NCBI RefSeq assembly: GCF_030125375.1
Contig: NZ_JASJUU010000008.1
Coordinates: forward strand, 1-64,000
DNA: 64,000 nucleotides
Source: Pseudoalteromonas umbrosa
GTDB taxonomy: Bacteria; Pseudomonadota; Gammaproteobacteria; Enterobacterales; Alteromonadaceae
Reading direction: 5' to 3'
Made by a program: the position numbers and the translations under genes. Below are positions 17,793-26,261 of the stretch, one piece after another; positions within the stretch are counted from its first letter, which is position 1, and every line of letters starts with the position of its first letter. The notes below the pieces were generated by a model. It was not told where the DNA came from and made no database searches. It saw only the letters and a program-made list of their open reading frames with translations.

Positions 17793-18593
17793 ATGGAGCA
17801 AACTTACTACCCCAGCATATGGATTTCAGATGTGCACCTTGGCTATAAAGATTGTAAGGCTGAATTCTTATTAGACTTCTTAAATTGCACGCGCTGCGAT
17901 ACCCTGTATTTAGTAGGTGATATCGTGGATCTTTGGTCTTTAAAAAGGCAGTTTTACTGGCACCCAAGCCACTATCAAGTTTTAGAATGTATTCAGAAAA
18001 AAGCAGAGTCCGGTACACGTGTTATTTACATCCCGGGTAACCACGACGAGACGTTTCGCAATTATGTAGATATGACACTGTTTAATGTTGAAGTGCACCA
18101 CACATACGTGCATACCACCTCTGCAGGCAAGCGTTTCTTATTGCTACACGGCGATGACTTTGATTCGGCCACCCGCTACAACAAATTAATCAGTATTATT
18201 GGCGATCAAGCCTATGACTTTTTGCTGTTTCTAAATCGTTGGACCAATCGTGTGCGTAAGCTCTATGGCGGACACTATTGGTCGCTGGCTTCTTGGCTTA
18301 AAAACCGAGTTCATAAAGCTCGCGCAGCGATTGCCGCATTTGAGCAAGCCGCTGTGCACGAAGCAAAAAAGCAAGGCATGGATGGCATTATCTGTGGCCA
18401 CATTCACCAGCCCAGAATTAATGTAACTGATGGTATCGTATATTGTAATGATGGCGACTGGATTGAAAACTGCACGGCACTTGTTGAAAACGAGCAAGGC
18501 CGCATTGAGCTACTGCACTGGTCTGATATACAAAAAGTATTGAACGTCGTTGAGTTAGACACGCAAAATTTAGACGGCATTAAAGCCGCCTAA
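17793..18593 (+). CDS. Calcineurin-like phosphoesterase, LpxH2-type UDP-2,3-diacylglucosamine diphosphatase family
   Basis: The 266-residue enzyme shows the metallophosphoesterase ligands in order: SDVHLG (residues 12-17), GDIVDLW, PGNHDE, LLHGDDFD and CGHIHQP. This arrangement fits the LpxH/LpxH2 group, which hydrolyses UDP-2,3-diacylglucosamine in lipid A synthesis. Proteins like this are often second copies with less certain substrates, so the exact reaction is tentative. The ATG at 17793 is preferred over an in-frame TTG five codons upstream. It converges with the NatB-like gene, with only three bases between the stops. Confidence 0.85.
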   Translation: MEQTYYPSIWISDVHLGYKDCKAEFLLDFLNCTRCDTLYLVGDIVDLWSLKRQFYWHPSHYQVLECIQKKAESGTRVIYIPGNHDETFRNYVDMTLFNVEVHHTYVHTTSAGKRFLLLHGDDFDSATRYNKLISIIGDQAYDFLLFLNRWTNRVRKLYGGHYWSLASWLKNRVHKARAAIAAFEQAAVHEAKKQGMDGIICGHIHQPRINVTDGIVYCNDGDWIENCTALVENEQGRIELLHWSDIQKVLNVVELDTQNLDGIKAA

Positions 18594-18596
18594 TTG

Positions 18597-19808
18597 CTAT
18601 CTAAATAACACGGACTCTTTACTAAACCAACGTATACAAAACATCAGCAATGCCCCAGCAAGCAGTGCTGATGCAACAAAAATCATCATCACGGCACTGT
18701 AGTCAACAGTGCCTTTAATGATCTCTTTAATCGCTAAAGATACATTGGTAATGGGGATCCAAGCCGTGGTGGTATTAAGCGACATATTTGGCATCACCGA
18801 CACGACAATGGGCACAAACACCAGCATGCTCAGCGGCCCCATATAGTTTTGTGCCTCTTTAAACGAACGTGCATAGATGGAAATTGCCAACACCAAGGAT
18901 GAGAGCATCACAGCCACAGGCAGTAACAACGCAAAAATCAGCATAAAGTCCGTAATGCTCACACTAGAAAAAGCGTCTTTGATGGTGTCTAACACCCCTA
19001 TACCGCCAGCAATACTTATCCAAATAGCCATGCTAGAGACTGTCACTAAGGCACAGGCAATGGAGCTAGTCAATATTGTTAAAAACTTGCCCAGTACCAG
19101 TTGCGTGCGCGTCACAGGCGTCAACAGCAAGGTTTCAAGAGTACCTCGCTCTTTTTCCCCTGCGCCCAAATCAATCGCAGGGTAACTTGCCCCCATTAAA
19201 ACAAGCGGGATCAACATATAAGGAATTAATGCACCTAGCTTTTCACCGTAGTTTTCACGTTTATCTGCGGTATCGACTTTGGTAATGGTGATCGGTTTTA
19301 GAATTGCACTATGATGCGCTTTAGTCGCCCCTAAAGCTTCTAACGTTGCAGAACGAATGCCTGCAGCATATTTATTAATGAGCTTTTCCAGTCGCTTATA
19401 TACAAAGTTAATCGATTGGGCATCATTAAATACCACATGCCAAACAGCTTGCTCTGGTGTGACATTCAATTGCTTATCTTGCTGTTTTGGGATCTCAATA
19501 CCAACATCTATTTTCCCCGCCTTTACAGCGGCTTTTAATGCATCGATGCTGTCAAACTGCTCATCCCCTTCATACGGCTTAAAGCTTTTATGATAAAACA
19601 GCATTTGTGCAAACTCTGATGAGTGTTCTGCATTGGCAAGGTAGTAAGTATGCACCTTTTGCTCCGCTTCAAAGGTCGTCTTTGACGCTAAAAACCCAAG
19701 CAAAGCAAATAAAATAGGAAAAATAACAATGGGCAGAGCAATGACAAAAAACAGGGTCTTTCTGTCACGCAGTAGTTCTTTGACTTCCTTTAAAAACACT
19801 TCAAACAT
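18597..19808 (-). CDS. natB: ABC-2 type permease, NatB-like
   Basis: The start is the ATG at 19808; the longer frame begins with TTG. The protein (403 residues) has a first membrane helix (about residues 20-45), a long extracytoplasmic loop, and five more helices from about residue 200, ending near the C-terminus. The YPAIDLGAGEKERGTLETLL stretch is characteristic of the NatB/CcmB-like export permeases. Its gene overlaps the end of the ATPase gene by 8 bp, so the two subunits are made together. NatAB of Bacillus exports Na+; in marine proteobacteria the true substrate is usually unknown, so the symbol reflects family rather than proven function. Confidence 0.8.
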   Translation of the reverse strand: MFEVFLKEVKELLRDRKTLFFVIALPIVIFPILFALLGFLASKTTFEAEQKVHTYYLANAEHSSEFAQMLFYHKSFKPYEGDEQFDSIDALKAAVKAGKIDVGIEIPKQQDKQLNVTPEQAVWHVVFNDAQSINFVYKRLEKLINKYAAGIRSATLEALGATKAHHSAILKPITITKVDTADKRENYGEKLGALIPYMLIPLVLMGASYPAIDLGAGEKERGTLETLLLTPVTRTQLVLGKFLTILTSSIACALVTVSSMAIWISIAGGIGVLDTIKDAFSSVSITDFMLIFALLLPVAVMLSSLVLAISIYARSFKEAQNYMGPLSMLVFVPIVVSVMPNMSLNTTTAWIPITNVSLAIKEIIKGTVDYSAVMMIFVASALLAGALLMFCIRWFSKESVLFR

Positions 19809-20589
19809 CTGCACATCCGTGATTAACAATATTCAAAAACGCATCGTTTAGCTCAGTACTCTGCCCTGCTGTTTTAAACGCCTCAATGCTACCAGAAAAA
19901 CGACTTTGCCCCTTATCTATCAAGCACACGCTGTCACATAATAAAGCGATTTCATCAAGGTGATGCGTAGAAAACACCACTGGGGTTTGCGCAGATTTGA
20001 GCTCACGAATAAACTGAATAATGGTTTGCTTGGTCATAATATCTAAGCCTGTAGTTGGCTCATCCAGCACAACCACATCTGGTTGATGTACCACTGCTCG
20101 GGCAATATTGGTTTTTTGCTTCATGCCTGTTGATAAATGCTCAGCGCGTTTATCTAAAAAGTCGTCCATTGCTAATTGACTAAACAATTCATCACAGCGC
20201 ACTTTAAGGGCTTTGCCTTTTAAACCATGCAATTTAGCAAAATACTCGACATTCTCTTTTGCCGTTAAACGACCATATAAACCCGTTGTACCAGATAAAA
20301 AGCCAATGGCTTTTCGACCTTTCAAGGGGTATTTCACAATGTTATGTCCAGATATTTCAATGCTGCCGGCATCAGGTTTGAGCGCGGTTGATAACATGCG
20401 TAACGTGGTGGTTTTCCCAGCGCCATTGGGGCCAAGTAGCCCCAATACTTCACCTCTATCACAGCGAAAAGACACGTCTTCCACAGAATGAAAGAAACCA
20501 TCACGCTGCCTTGCGTCGCTACGACTGGTGGTATTTTCTAACTCTTTGGCGAGCTTAAAGCGTTTTTTCAGTCCGTTTACTACTATCAC
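19801..20589 (-). CDS. natA: ABC exporter ATPase, NatA-like
   Basis: This 262-residue ATPase has Walker A GPNGAGKTTT, signature LSTGMKQK, Walker B VVVLDEPTTGLD and the switch His in FSTHHLDE. An unusual extra stretch (about residues 14-33) lies before the first beta-strand region. The start is a GTG at 20589 with GAAGGAAG just upstream, inside the end of the DUF3025 gene, so the two overlap by 35 bp. It powers the permease encoded downstream. Confidence 0.87.
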   Translation of the reverse strand: MIVVNGLKKRFKLAKELENTTSRSDARQRDGFFHSVEDVSFRCDRGEVLGLLGPNGAGKTTTLRMLSTALKPDAGSIEISGHNIVKYPLKGRKAIGFLSGTTGLYGRLTAKENVEYFAKLHGLKGKALKVRCDELFSQLAMDDFLDKRAEHLSTGMKQKTNIARAVVHQPDVVVLDEPTTGLDIMTKQTIIQFIRELKSAQTPVVFSTHHLDEIALLCDSVCLIDKGQSRFSGSIEAFKTAGQSTELNDAFLNIVNHGCADV

Positions 20590-21397
20590 TTATCTTCCTT
20601 CTCTTAGGCCTAAAGTAGCTTTCATCCGCGTAAAATGCTTCATCTTGCGTGTCATAGTGCCAACCAGGTATGCCCAGTAAAGGGATTGGTGACATCTGTT
20701 TATTGTCATCCAGCACCTTATCCATTGTGATCAACTCAACCAAGCGGCTATCCAAGTGCGCGTATTGCTCAAGTAGAGGGAGTGCAGTAAAAGACTCGTC
20801 GACTTGAATACATAGCAACTTGCCCGTTAGGCCGATGAACGGGTTAGTCAGCATTTCGTAATTGGCATGGCCAAAAATAAAAGGTTGGGCTTCTTTATGC
20901 CACTTATCTTGTTGCACAAAAAACGCGTCATGCCATAAATGCGAACGCAAGTCTTCTTGCCATTGCATATGAGGCACCGCGAGTACTAATCCGCATTCAT
21001 CAAACAAGGTTAATGCATTACGTTTTCGACTGCGCTCTTTTAAGCCGTGCAGTGCTATTTCTTCGATATGGAGTTTATTAAGGAGACTTTTAGTTTTTGG
21101 GAATAAACACCAAATCATCGCACCAAAAAAATCATGCCAGTTATTCTCTCGTGTCGGCACCTGACCGGTCTGCGCAATGATCTCTTCGTAGTAGCGAGTT
21201 TCTTCTTCCAGCTTACTATTTTCAGTAAAAACAATATGCTTACCCTGCGCATTTTGCTGGTTGGTTTGCCCATTTAACCACTCAAAGCTTGGCCAAGTAT
21301 CAAAGGCTTGTAAATTAAATATCGCCTGTAAATGCGCAAAAGGGGCTTGCGCAAACAATTGATTTTGCCAATTTTCAGGGGGAGTAAACTTTTTCAT
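20555..21397 (-). CDS. DUF3025 family protein
   Basis: The 280-residue soluble protein contains the conserved core NNWHDFFGAMIWCLFPKTK (residues about 85-103), the RKRNALTLFDECG motif and the late GIPGWHYD stretch that mark the DUF3025 family of gammaproteobacteria. No catalytic activity has been established. There is no signal peptide, so it is cytoplasmic. It precedes natA on the same strand with a 35-bp overlap, which implies coupled expression. Confidence 0.8.
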   Translation of the reverse strand: MKKFTPPENWQNQLFAQAPFAHLQAIFNLQAFDTWPSFEWLNGQTNQQNAQGKHIVFTENSKLEEETRYYEEIIAQTGQVPTRENNWHDFFGAMIWCLFPKTKSLLNKLHIEEIALHGLKERSRKRNALTLFDECGLVLAVPHMQWQEDLRSHLWHDAFFVQQDKWHKEAQPFIFGHANYEMLTNPFIGLTGKLLCIQVDESFTALPLLEQYAHLDSRLVELITMDKVLDDNKQMSPIPLLGIPGWHYDTQDEAFYADESYFRPKRRKISDSSKRTEKTL

Positions 21398-21589
21398 GCT
21401 AACTATGCGTGCTCATTTCGCAAATTGTACTATTGCGCGCATTTTACCAAATACACGCGAGGGCGCAAAAAGATAAATAACATCTGCGTACTTTTCCATC
21501 TACCTAGCGCTATACATCGGCTAAAGTCGAATTTACTTTGCAATTATGATATTAATTAGCCGGAAGTAATCTCATAAAAAAGAAAGGTC

Positions 21590-23218
21590 ATGAAACTAAA
21601 ATTAACACTGAGTGCTCTGTCGCTTGCCATTTTAGCAGGCTGTGCAACGACAAAAAGCAACACACCTGAAGATATTGTTACGGCATATAATAGTATTAAT
21701 GCCGAGCAACTAGGTGAACACATCAAAACACTCGCCTCTGACGAATTTGAAGGCCGTGCGCCATCAAGCAAAGGTGAAGAACTAACGCTTGCTTATTTGA
21801 CTAAACATTTCAAAGCATTGGGTTATGAGCCGGGCAACGGCAATAGCTTTTTGCAAGAAGTACCACTGGTATCAATCGAAGCCGACCCAAACATGACGCT
21901 AAAAATCGGTGAGCGCAGCTACCCGTACAAAAAAGGCATGGTCATGGGCACAAGCCGCATCAGCCCAGCACAGTCTTTAAACGACTCAGAATTAGTATTC
22001 GTTGGATACGGTGTCAATGCACCAGAATATGGCTGGAACGACTATGAAGGTCTAGATGTAAAAGGCAAAACGGTTGTTATGCTGGTAAACGATCCTGGCT
22101 ACGCAACAAAAGACCCTAAAGTGTTTAACGGTAATACCATGACTTACTATGGACGTTGGACATACAAATATGAAGAAGCAAGCCGTCAAGGTGCAGCTGG
22201 TGCCATCATCATTCATGAAACAGCACCTGCATCATACCCATGGGAAGTAGTTGAGAACTCTTGGAGCGGTGAGCAGTTTGGCTTCCAAAAAGAGAATAAC
22301 AACATGGATCGCGTTGCGGTTGAAGGTTGGATAAGCGTTGATGTTGCAAAAGAGCTCTTTGCAGATGCTGGCTTGAATTTTGAAGATGCCAAAAAGAAAG
22401 CTGCTGAAGGTGCATATCACGTAGACATGGGCGACTTAACTGCGTCTGTCGATGTGAAAAGTACTATCAAAAAGTCAGTATCATATAACTTTATCGCCAC
22501 GCTACCGGGCGCTAAAAAGTCAGATGAGCACATCATTTACTCTGCGCACTGGGATCACCTAGGTGTCGATCCTAACCGTAAAGGCGATAAAATTTATAAC
22601 GGTGCACACGATAACGCGACAGGCACAGGCGGCATCATTGAAGTAGCAGAAGCATTTGCTAAATTACCGCAGCGCCCTGATCGTTCGATCACCTTCTTAG
22701 CGGTCACCGCTGAAGAGCAAGGTTTATTAGGCTCTAAATTCTACGCTGAAACACCCGTGATCCCAGCAAACCAGACTGTTGCGAATATCAACCTAGATGC
22801 CCTTAACTTACTTGGTAAAGTAAAAGACATCAGCGTTGTTGGCCTTGGTAAATCATCTCTAGATGGCGTACTTAAAGAAGTGGCTGATGAGCAAAACCGT
22901 TCAATCTCAAATGAGTCAAACCCGTCTGCGGGTATTTACTACCGATCAGATCACTTCGCTTTTGCTAACATGGGCATCCCAGCTATGTATGCAGGTGGTG
23001 GTCATGAACCATTCGACGATGCCACAGCAAAATACCGTAAGCGTATGAGCCTTGTGCTACGTGGTTGTTACCATCAGCCATGCGATCGCTACAGAAAAGA
23101 GTGGGATCTCAGTGGCGCAGTCCAAGATCTTCAGCTATTTTTCAAAGCTGGTTACTTAATTTCTCAAGAAGAAGCGTGGCCAACTTGGAGTGCAACATCT
23201 GAATTCCAAAGAAAATAA
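21590..23218 (+). CDS. M28 family zinc peptidase lipoprotein with PA insert
   Basis: A lipoprotein signal ends in LAGC (Cys18), so the 542-residue enzyme is likely tethered in the cell envelope. The catalytic domain is interrupted by a protease-associated insert (about residues 140-290). Zinc-site motifs are visible: SAHWDHLG, HDNATG with the bridging Asp, the catalytic AEEQGLLGS, NLDALN, and a C-terminal GCYHQPCD that should give the last His. M28 enzymes of this layout are aminopeptidases or related exopeptidases acting on short peptides. It is transcribed alone, after a 190-bp gap, with AAAGAAAGG before its ATG. Confidence 0.9.
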   Translation: MKLKLTLSALSLAILAGCATTKSNTPEDIVTAYNSINAEQLGEHIKTLASDEFEGRAPSSKGEELTLAYLTKHFKALGYEPGNGNSFLQEVPLVSIEADPNMTLKIGERSYPYKKGMVMGTSRISPAQSLNDSELVFVGYGVNAPEYGWNDYEGLDVKGKTVVMLVNDPGYATKDPKVFNGNTMTYYGRWTYKYEEASRQGAAGAIIIHETAPASYPWEVVENSWSGEQFGFQKENNNMDRVAVEGWISVDVAKELFADAGLNFEDAKKKAAEGAYHVDMGDLTASVDVKSTIKKSVSYNFIATLPGAKKSDEHIIYSAHWDHLGVDPNRKGDKIYNGAHDNATGTGGIIEVAEAFAKLPQRPDRSITFLAVTAEEQGLLGSKFYAETPVIPANQTVANINLDALNLLGKVKDISVVGLGKSSLDGVLKEVADEQNRSISNESNPSAGIYYRSDHFAFANMGIPAMYAGGGHEPFDDATAKYRKRMSLVLRGCYHQPCDRYRKEWDLSGAVQDLQLFFKAGYLISQEEAWPTWSATSEFQRK

Positions 23219-23225
23219 ATGGAAA

Positions 23226-23240
23226 TGATATTGATTTTCA
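23226..23240. promoter_or_regulatory. Fur/Mur-like box upstream of metal exporter
   Basis: TGATATTGATTTTCA fits the 7-1-7 Fur-family consensus TGATAAT-N-ATTATCA at 12 of 14 defined positions. It sits 50 bp before the ATG of the putative metal transporter, where a Fur-family protein (Fur or the manganese-responsive Mur) could act. Fur-family binding is inferred only from the match. Confidence 0.6.
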
Positions 23241-23256
23241 TTTAATTTAACACTAA

Positions 23257-23288
23257 AGTGCAACTGTTATTAGGTTACCGGTTGCACT
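23257..23288 (+). promoter_or_regulatory. Perfect 8-bp inverted repeat just before the exporter ATG
   Basis: AGTGCAAC (23257-23264) and GTTGCACT (23281-23288) pair perfectly around a 16-base spacer and end two bases before the ATG at 23291. As RNA it would form a hairpin abutting the start codon; as DNA it could be an operator. Either would affect exporter synthesis. Confidence 0.4.
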
Positions 23289-23290
23289 AT

Positions 23291-24457
23291 ATGCTCTCAT
23301 ATTCTCGTTCTTATCCGTTCAAGGCGGCTTCTCAATTTGCCTATCTGGCAGCAAATAAGCGGTTGATACTCCCGCTATTATTGATAGCAACTTTACTTTA
23401 TGCACCTATCCGTGACATTGCGTTAGGAACACTTGCAGACGCTTTTTTCCAAGTCAGTGTGTTTGTTGCAGGTACCTTAGCAATTTACTACTACTTCGTA
23501 GAAAAACTCCCCCAATTGGAGCTGAGTTATTTAAATAAAAAATCTCCTGCGCTTGAAGTTACCATGGCAGCCGTACTTGGTGCATTACCCGGTTGTGGCG
23601 GAGCCATCATCGTTGTAACCCAGTTTACCAAAGGGCAAGCCAGCTTTGCCTCCGTCGTTGCCGTTTTGACCGCAACCATGGGCGATGCAGCATTCTTACT
23701 TTTAGCAAAAAAGCCGCTTGAGGGCATGGCAATCATTTTGCTTGGCATCGCAGTTGGTACCATCAGTGGCTTAGCTGTAAACCTATTTCACAAAGCAGAT
23801 TATTGCAGACCAAAGGCCAATGACAAACAAGTAGAAGACTGCGACCCACCCACTTTTGCAGTGCGCATGAGCGAGCCTGTTTGGAAAATTGTTTTGTTTC
23901 CTTGTATCGCAATTTCGCTTGTTATGGCATTTAATATGGACTTAGGGCAATTTGAGCAACCTATCGAGTTACTCGGTGCCGGCATGGCCATTTTTGCGGT
24001 GGTTATTTGGGCTTTGTCTTCTAAGGGAAAAACTTATAAGCAAATTACGGCAGAAGAAGAAGAAGTTAAGCCCCCTTCTCGTTTGGCTAAAATCCTTCAA
24101 GACACGCACTTTGTGACTGCTTGGGTAGTTGCAAGCTTTATGATTTACGAGCTCTCGGTCGCTTTATTTGGCTTAGACTTAGCGGCTTGGTTTACTGAGT
24201 ATGCGATTTACGCACCGCTTATTGCAATCATGATTGGATTACTGCCAGGCTGTGGTCCGCAAATTGTGGTGACCAGCTTGTATATTCAGGGCGTATTACC
24301 ATTTAGTGCATTAGCAGCAAACGCTGTCGCAAATGACGGCGATGCGTTATTCCCAGCAATTGCCCTTGCGCCTAAAGCAGCACTGTTAGCAACGGCCTAT
24401 TCAGCAATACCCGCTTTGTTTGTCGGGTACGGTATTTACTACTGGAACCTACTCTAA
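23291..24457 (+). CDS. Putative manganese/heavy-metal transporter (ArsP_2 / PF11449-like, about 10 TM)
   Basis: The protein (388 residues from the ATG; an in-frame GTG at 23258 is an alternative) has about ten membrane helices in two related halves. Each half carries an LPGCG motif: ALPGCGGAIIVVTQF (near residue 102) and LLPGCGPQIVVTSLY (near 320), with paired MGDAAF and NDGDALF motifs downstream. This internal duplication is typical of the family annotated as putative manganese or heavy-metal exporters. Its Fur-like box points to metal homeostasis. The ion and direction are not proven. It converges with the DUF2987 gene. Confidence 0.78.
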   Translation: MLSYSRSYPFKAASQFAYLAANKRLILPLLLIATLLYAPIRDIALGTLADAFFQVSVFVAGTLAIYYYFVEKLPQLELSYLNKKSPALEVTMAAVLGALPGCGGAIIVVTQFTKGQASFASVVAVLTATMGDAAFLLLAKKPLEGMAIILLGIAVGTISGLAVNLFHKADYCRPKANDKQVEDCDPPTFAVRMSEPVWKIVLFPCIAISLVMAFNMDLGQFEQPIELLGAGMAIFAVVIWALSSKGKTYKQITAEEEEVKPPSRLAKILQDTHFVTAWVVASFMIYELSVALFGLDLAAWFTEYAIYAPLIAIMIGLLPGCGPQIVVTSLYIQGVLPFSALAANAVANDGDALFPAIALAPKAALLATAYSAIPALFVGYGIYYWNLL

Positions 24458-24488
24458 CCTATTTCAATTCGCATATTCACAACCAGAA

Positions 24489-24516
24489 CAAAAAAGCGAC
24501 CTCATGGTCGCTTTTT
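24489..24516. terminator. Bidirectional terminator between convergent genes
   Basis: AAAAAGCGACC and GGTCGCTTTTT pair around TCAT, with A-run and T-run on the two sides, so it can end both the metal-transporter and DUF2987 transcripts. Confidence 0.9.
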
Positions 24517-24545
24517 CATATTTGTTATTTACCGAACTTGTTACG

Positions 24546-25190
24546 TTACTTTTCTATCCAAGGTTTAACACTGACCAAGTTAGCAAGTACGTTAAATCGA
24601 GTATTATCATTTTCCCAGCTGTCATTGATATGAAAACGGCAGCGGTTCAACTCACAGATGACGTCCTCACCACTTAAAGCGACGTTGTTTGCAAACTCCA
24701 CCGTAACGCCTTTTTGATCAGGCAGCATGAAAGATAATAACTTACCCACAAATACACCTGACAAATCGCTCAATAGTGTCTCGAACTCAGTGTGTAGTTG
24801 ATATAATTTGTGTTTGGTAAGGTGTTGATTAGAGAAGTATGCAGATTCAATTTGGATCTTAATTTCACAATAAGTCGCCGTTTCAGGTTTTACAACTACC
24901 ACCGCTTTGTCTTTATCAAGCTTTTCGTCAATTGGTAACATTAACTGTGCATTTTCAGTGTAGTGCAGCGGCATTGAAGCTTGCTCAGTAACTATGTTTC
25001 CCTCTGCAATGGTGCATGGCTTTTTACTTTCACCTTCAACCAAGTAAAAGTTCACTCGAGCAAACTCGAAATCACCTTTTTTGACCACCTTGAGGCGGTC
25101 ATAAAAGCCTTCATAAGAGGCCACAAACTCTTCTGCGAAACAACCAAAGCTACTAGATAACAGCAGCAGTGGTAGGATCCTATTCTTCAT
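24546..25190 (-). CDS. DUF2987-type secreted protein
   Basis: The 214-residue product has a signal peptide ending near CFA-EEF, so it is periplasmic or surface-exposed. The remainder matches my memory of the DUF2987 family of Alteromonadales and Shewanella (conserved YEGFYDRLKVVKKG and VNFYLVEGESKKPC near the N-terminus). Function is unknown. Four Cys residues in the mature part could form disulfides. The ATG at 25190 lies inside the end of the bax-like gene (11-bp overlap), so the two are co-translated. Confidence 0.65.
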   Translation of the reverse strand: MKNRILPLLLLSSSFGCFAEEFVASYEGFYDRLKVVKKGDFEFARVNFYLVEGESKKPCTIAEGNIVTEQASMPLHYTENAQLMLPIDEKLDKDKAVVVVKPETATYCEIKIQIESAYFSNQHLTKHKLYQLHTEFETLLSDLSGVFVGKLLSFMLPDQKGVTVEFANNVALSGEDVICELNRCRFHINDSWENDNTRFNVLANLVSVKPWIEK

Positions 25191-26004
25191 CAAAATAAGC
25201 CTTGTTATGTCTGATCATATCATTGAGTTCTTCAATGTAATCTTGTCCACGTTCAGAGTATGACATTAAACCCGGCGTCAGAGCCGTTGCAGTGATCTCT
25301 TTTTTATCTGCTCTAAGCTGCGCACGAACTGCGCGAAGCTCACGATAAGCATCATGTGTATTTATATTTCTAAAATACGATGTAACCGACGCCCTGACAG
25401 ACTTAAATGCCGCCACTTCATGTGCGGCCTCATCAGCACGGCGCTTCGGGATCATGCCGCACCCAGCCCGGTAACACCATTGACCGAAAAAGTTTAAACC
25501 GATTCGTGCAAATCGAGAGGTACCCCAAGCAGACTCATTGGCCGCCTGCATTAATGCTAACTCTTTAGGGATAATATCAACTCTATCAAGGGCCAATTTT
25601 AAACTCTCAACAGTGATCTCTTCTTGATCTAGCTTATAAAGTTGAAAAATAGTCTCTACACGTTCAACCTGTACATCACTTAGCGACTCATCAAACTGCA
25701 GCATCATTAATGCAATTTCAATACTGGCTCTTTGTTGCAAAATGACCTTATTCTCGGCCTCTACATGAGGTTTAATGAAGTCGAAAAAGGTCTTTTTCTT
25801 AGTCGCAATGTCTTTAATAGACGCAAAGTCAGGTAGCTGCACATCATGTAATGGCTGCTCAGGTAATTCGACTTCAGGGATCTCAACGATAACTTCTGGT
25901 ACTTCTACTGGCTCTGGCTTTTCAGGTGGTTCGGTTATAAACGGATAAATAATTGCGTACAAAGAAACTGCAATTAATAAAATCTTGATAAAATTAGAAC
26001 GCAT
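25180..26004 (-). CDS. Bax-like glucosaminidase-domain protein
   Basis: The start is the ATG at 26004, with AGGAG eight bases upstream; the longer frame begins with TTG. A single N-terminal membrane anchor (residues 5-22) is followed by a Pro/Glu/Val-rich spacer (about 25-55) and then a glucosaminidase fold. The core AANESAWGTSRFARIGLNFFGQW and the following GCGMIPKRR are hallmarks of E. coli Bax and relatives, thought to cleave peptidoglycan glycan. The Glu in NESAWG is the likely catalytic acid. It is anchored to the inner membrane facing the periplasm. It pairs with the overlapping DUF2987 gene. Confidence 0.85.
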   Translation of the reverse strand: MRSNFIKILLIAVSLYAIIYPFITEPPEKPEPVEVPEVIVEIPEVELPEQPLHDVQLPDFASIKDIATKKKTFFDFIKPHVEAENKVILQQRASIEIALMMLQFDESLSDVQVERVETIFQLYKLDQEEITVESLKLALDRVDIIPKELALMQAANESAWGTSRFARIGLNFFGQWCYRAGCGMIPKRRADEAAHEVAAFKSVRASVTSYFRNINTHDAYRELRAVRAQLRADKKEITATALTPGLMSYSERGQDYIEELNDMIRHNKAYFDEE

Positions 26005-26261
26005 GATTCTCCTCTCACTAGTACCTACCAAACGAGCTATCTGAACTTCCTTTGTCAGAGAAAGACTCGTTGTACTTAGTTCATCTCATAAAACGGCGAC
26101 CGATTATAGCAACAATCGCAGTTAAACGCGAATTTACGCCAATCCGTCGCTAAAATAAGCTTTTTTCCAGCCACACCAAGTAATTACATTTTTAACTTTG
26201 CATCGCTATACTTAGCTTACAAAGATGGAATAAGACAATAACCAGCCACGTAGAGTATTTT

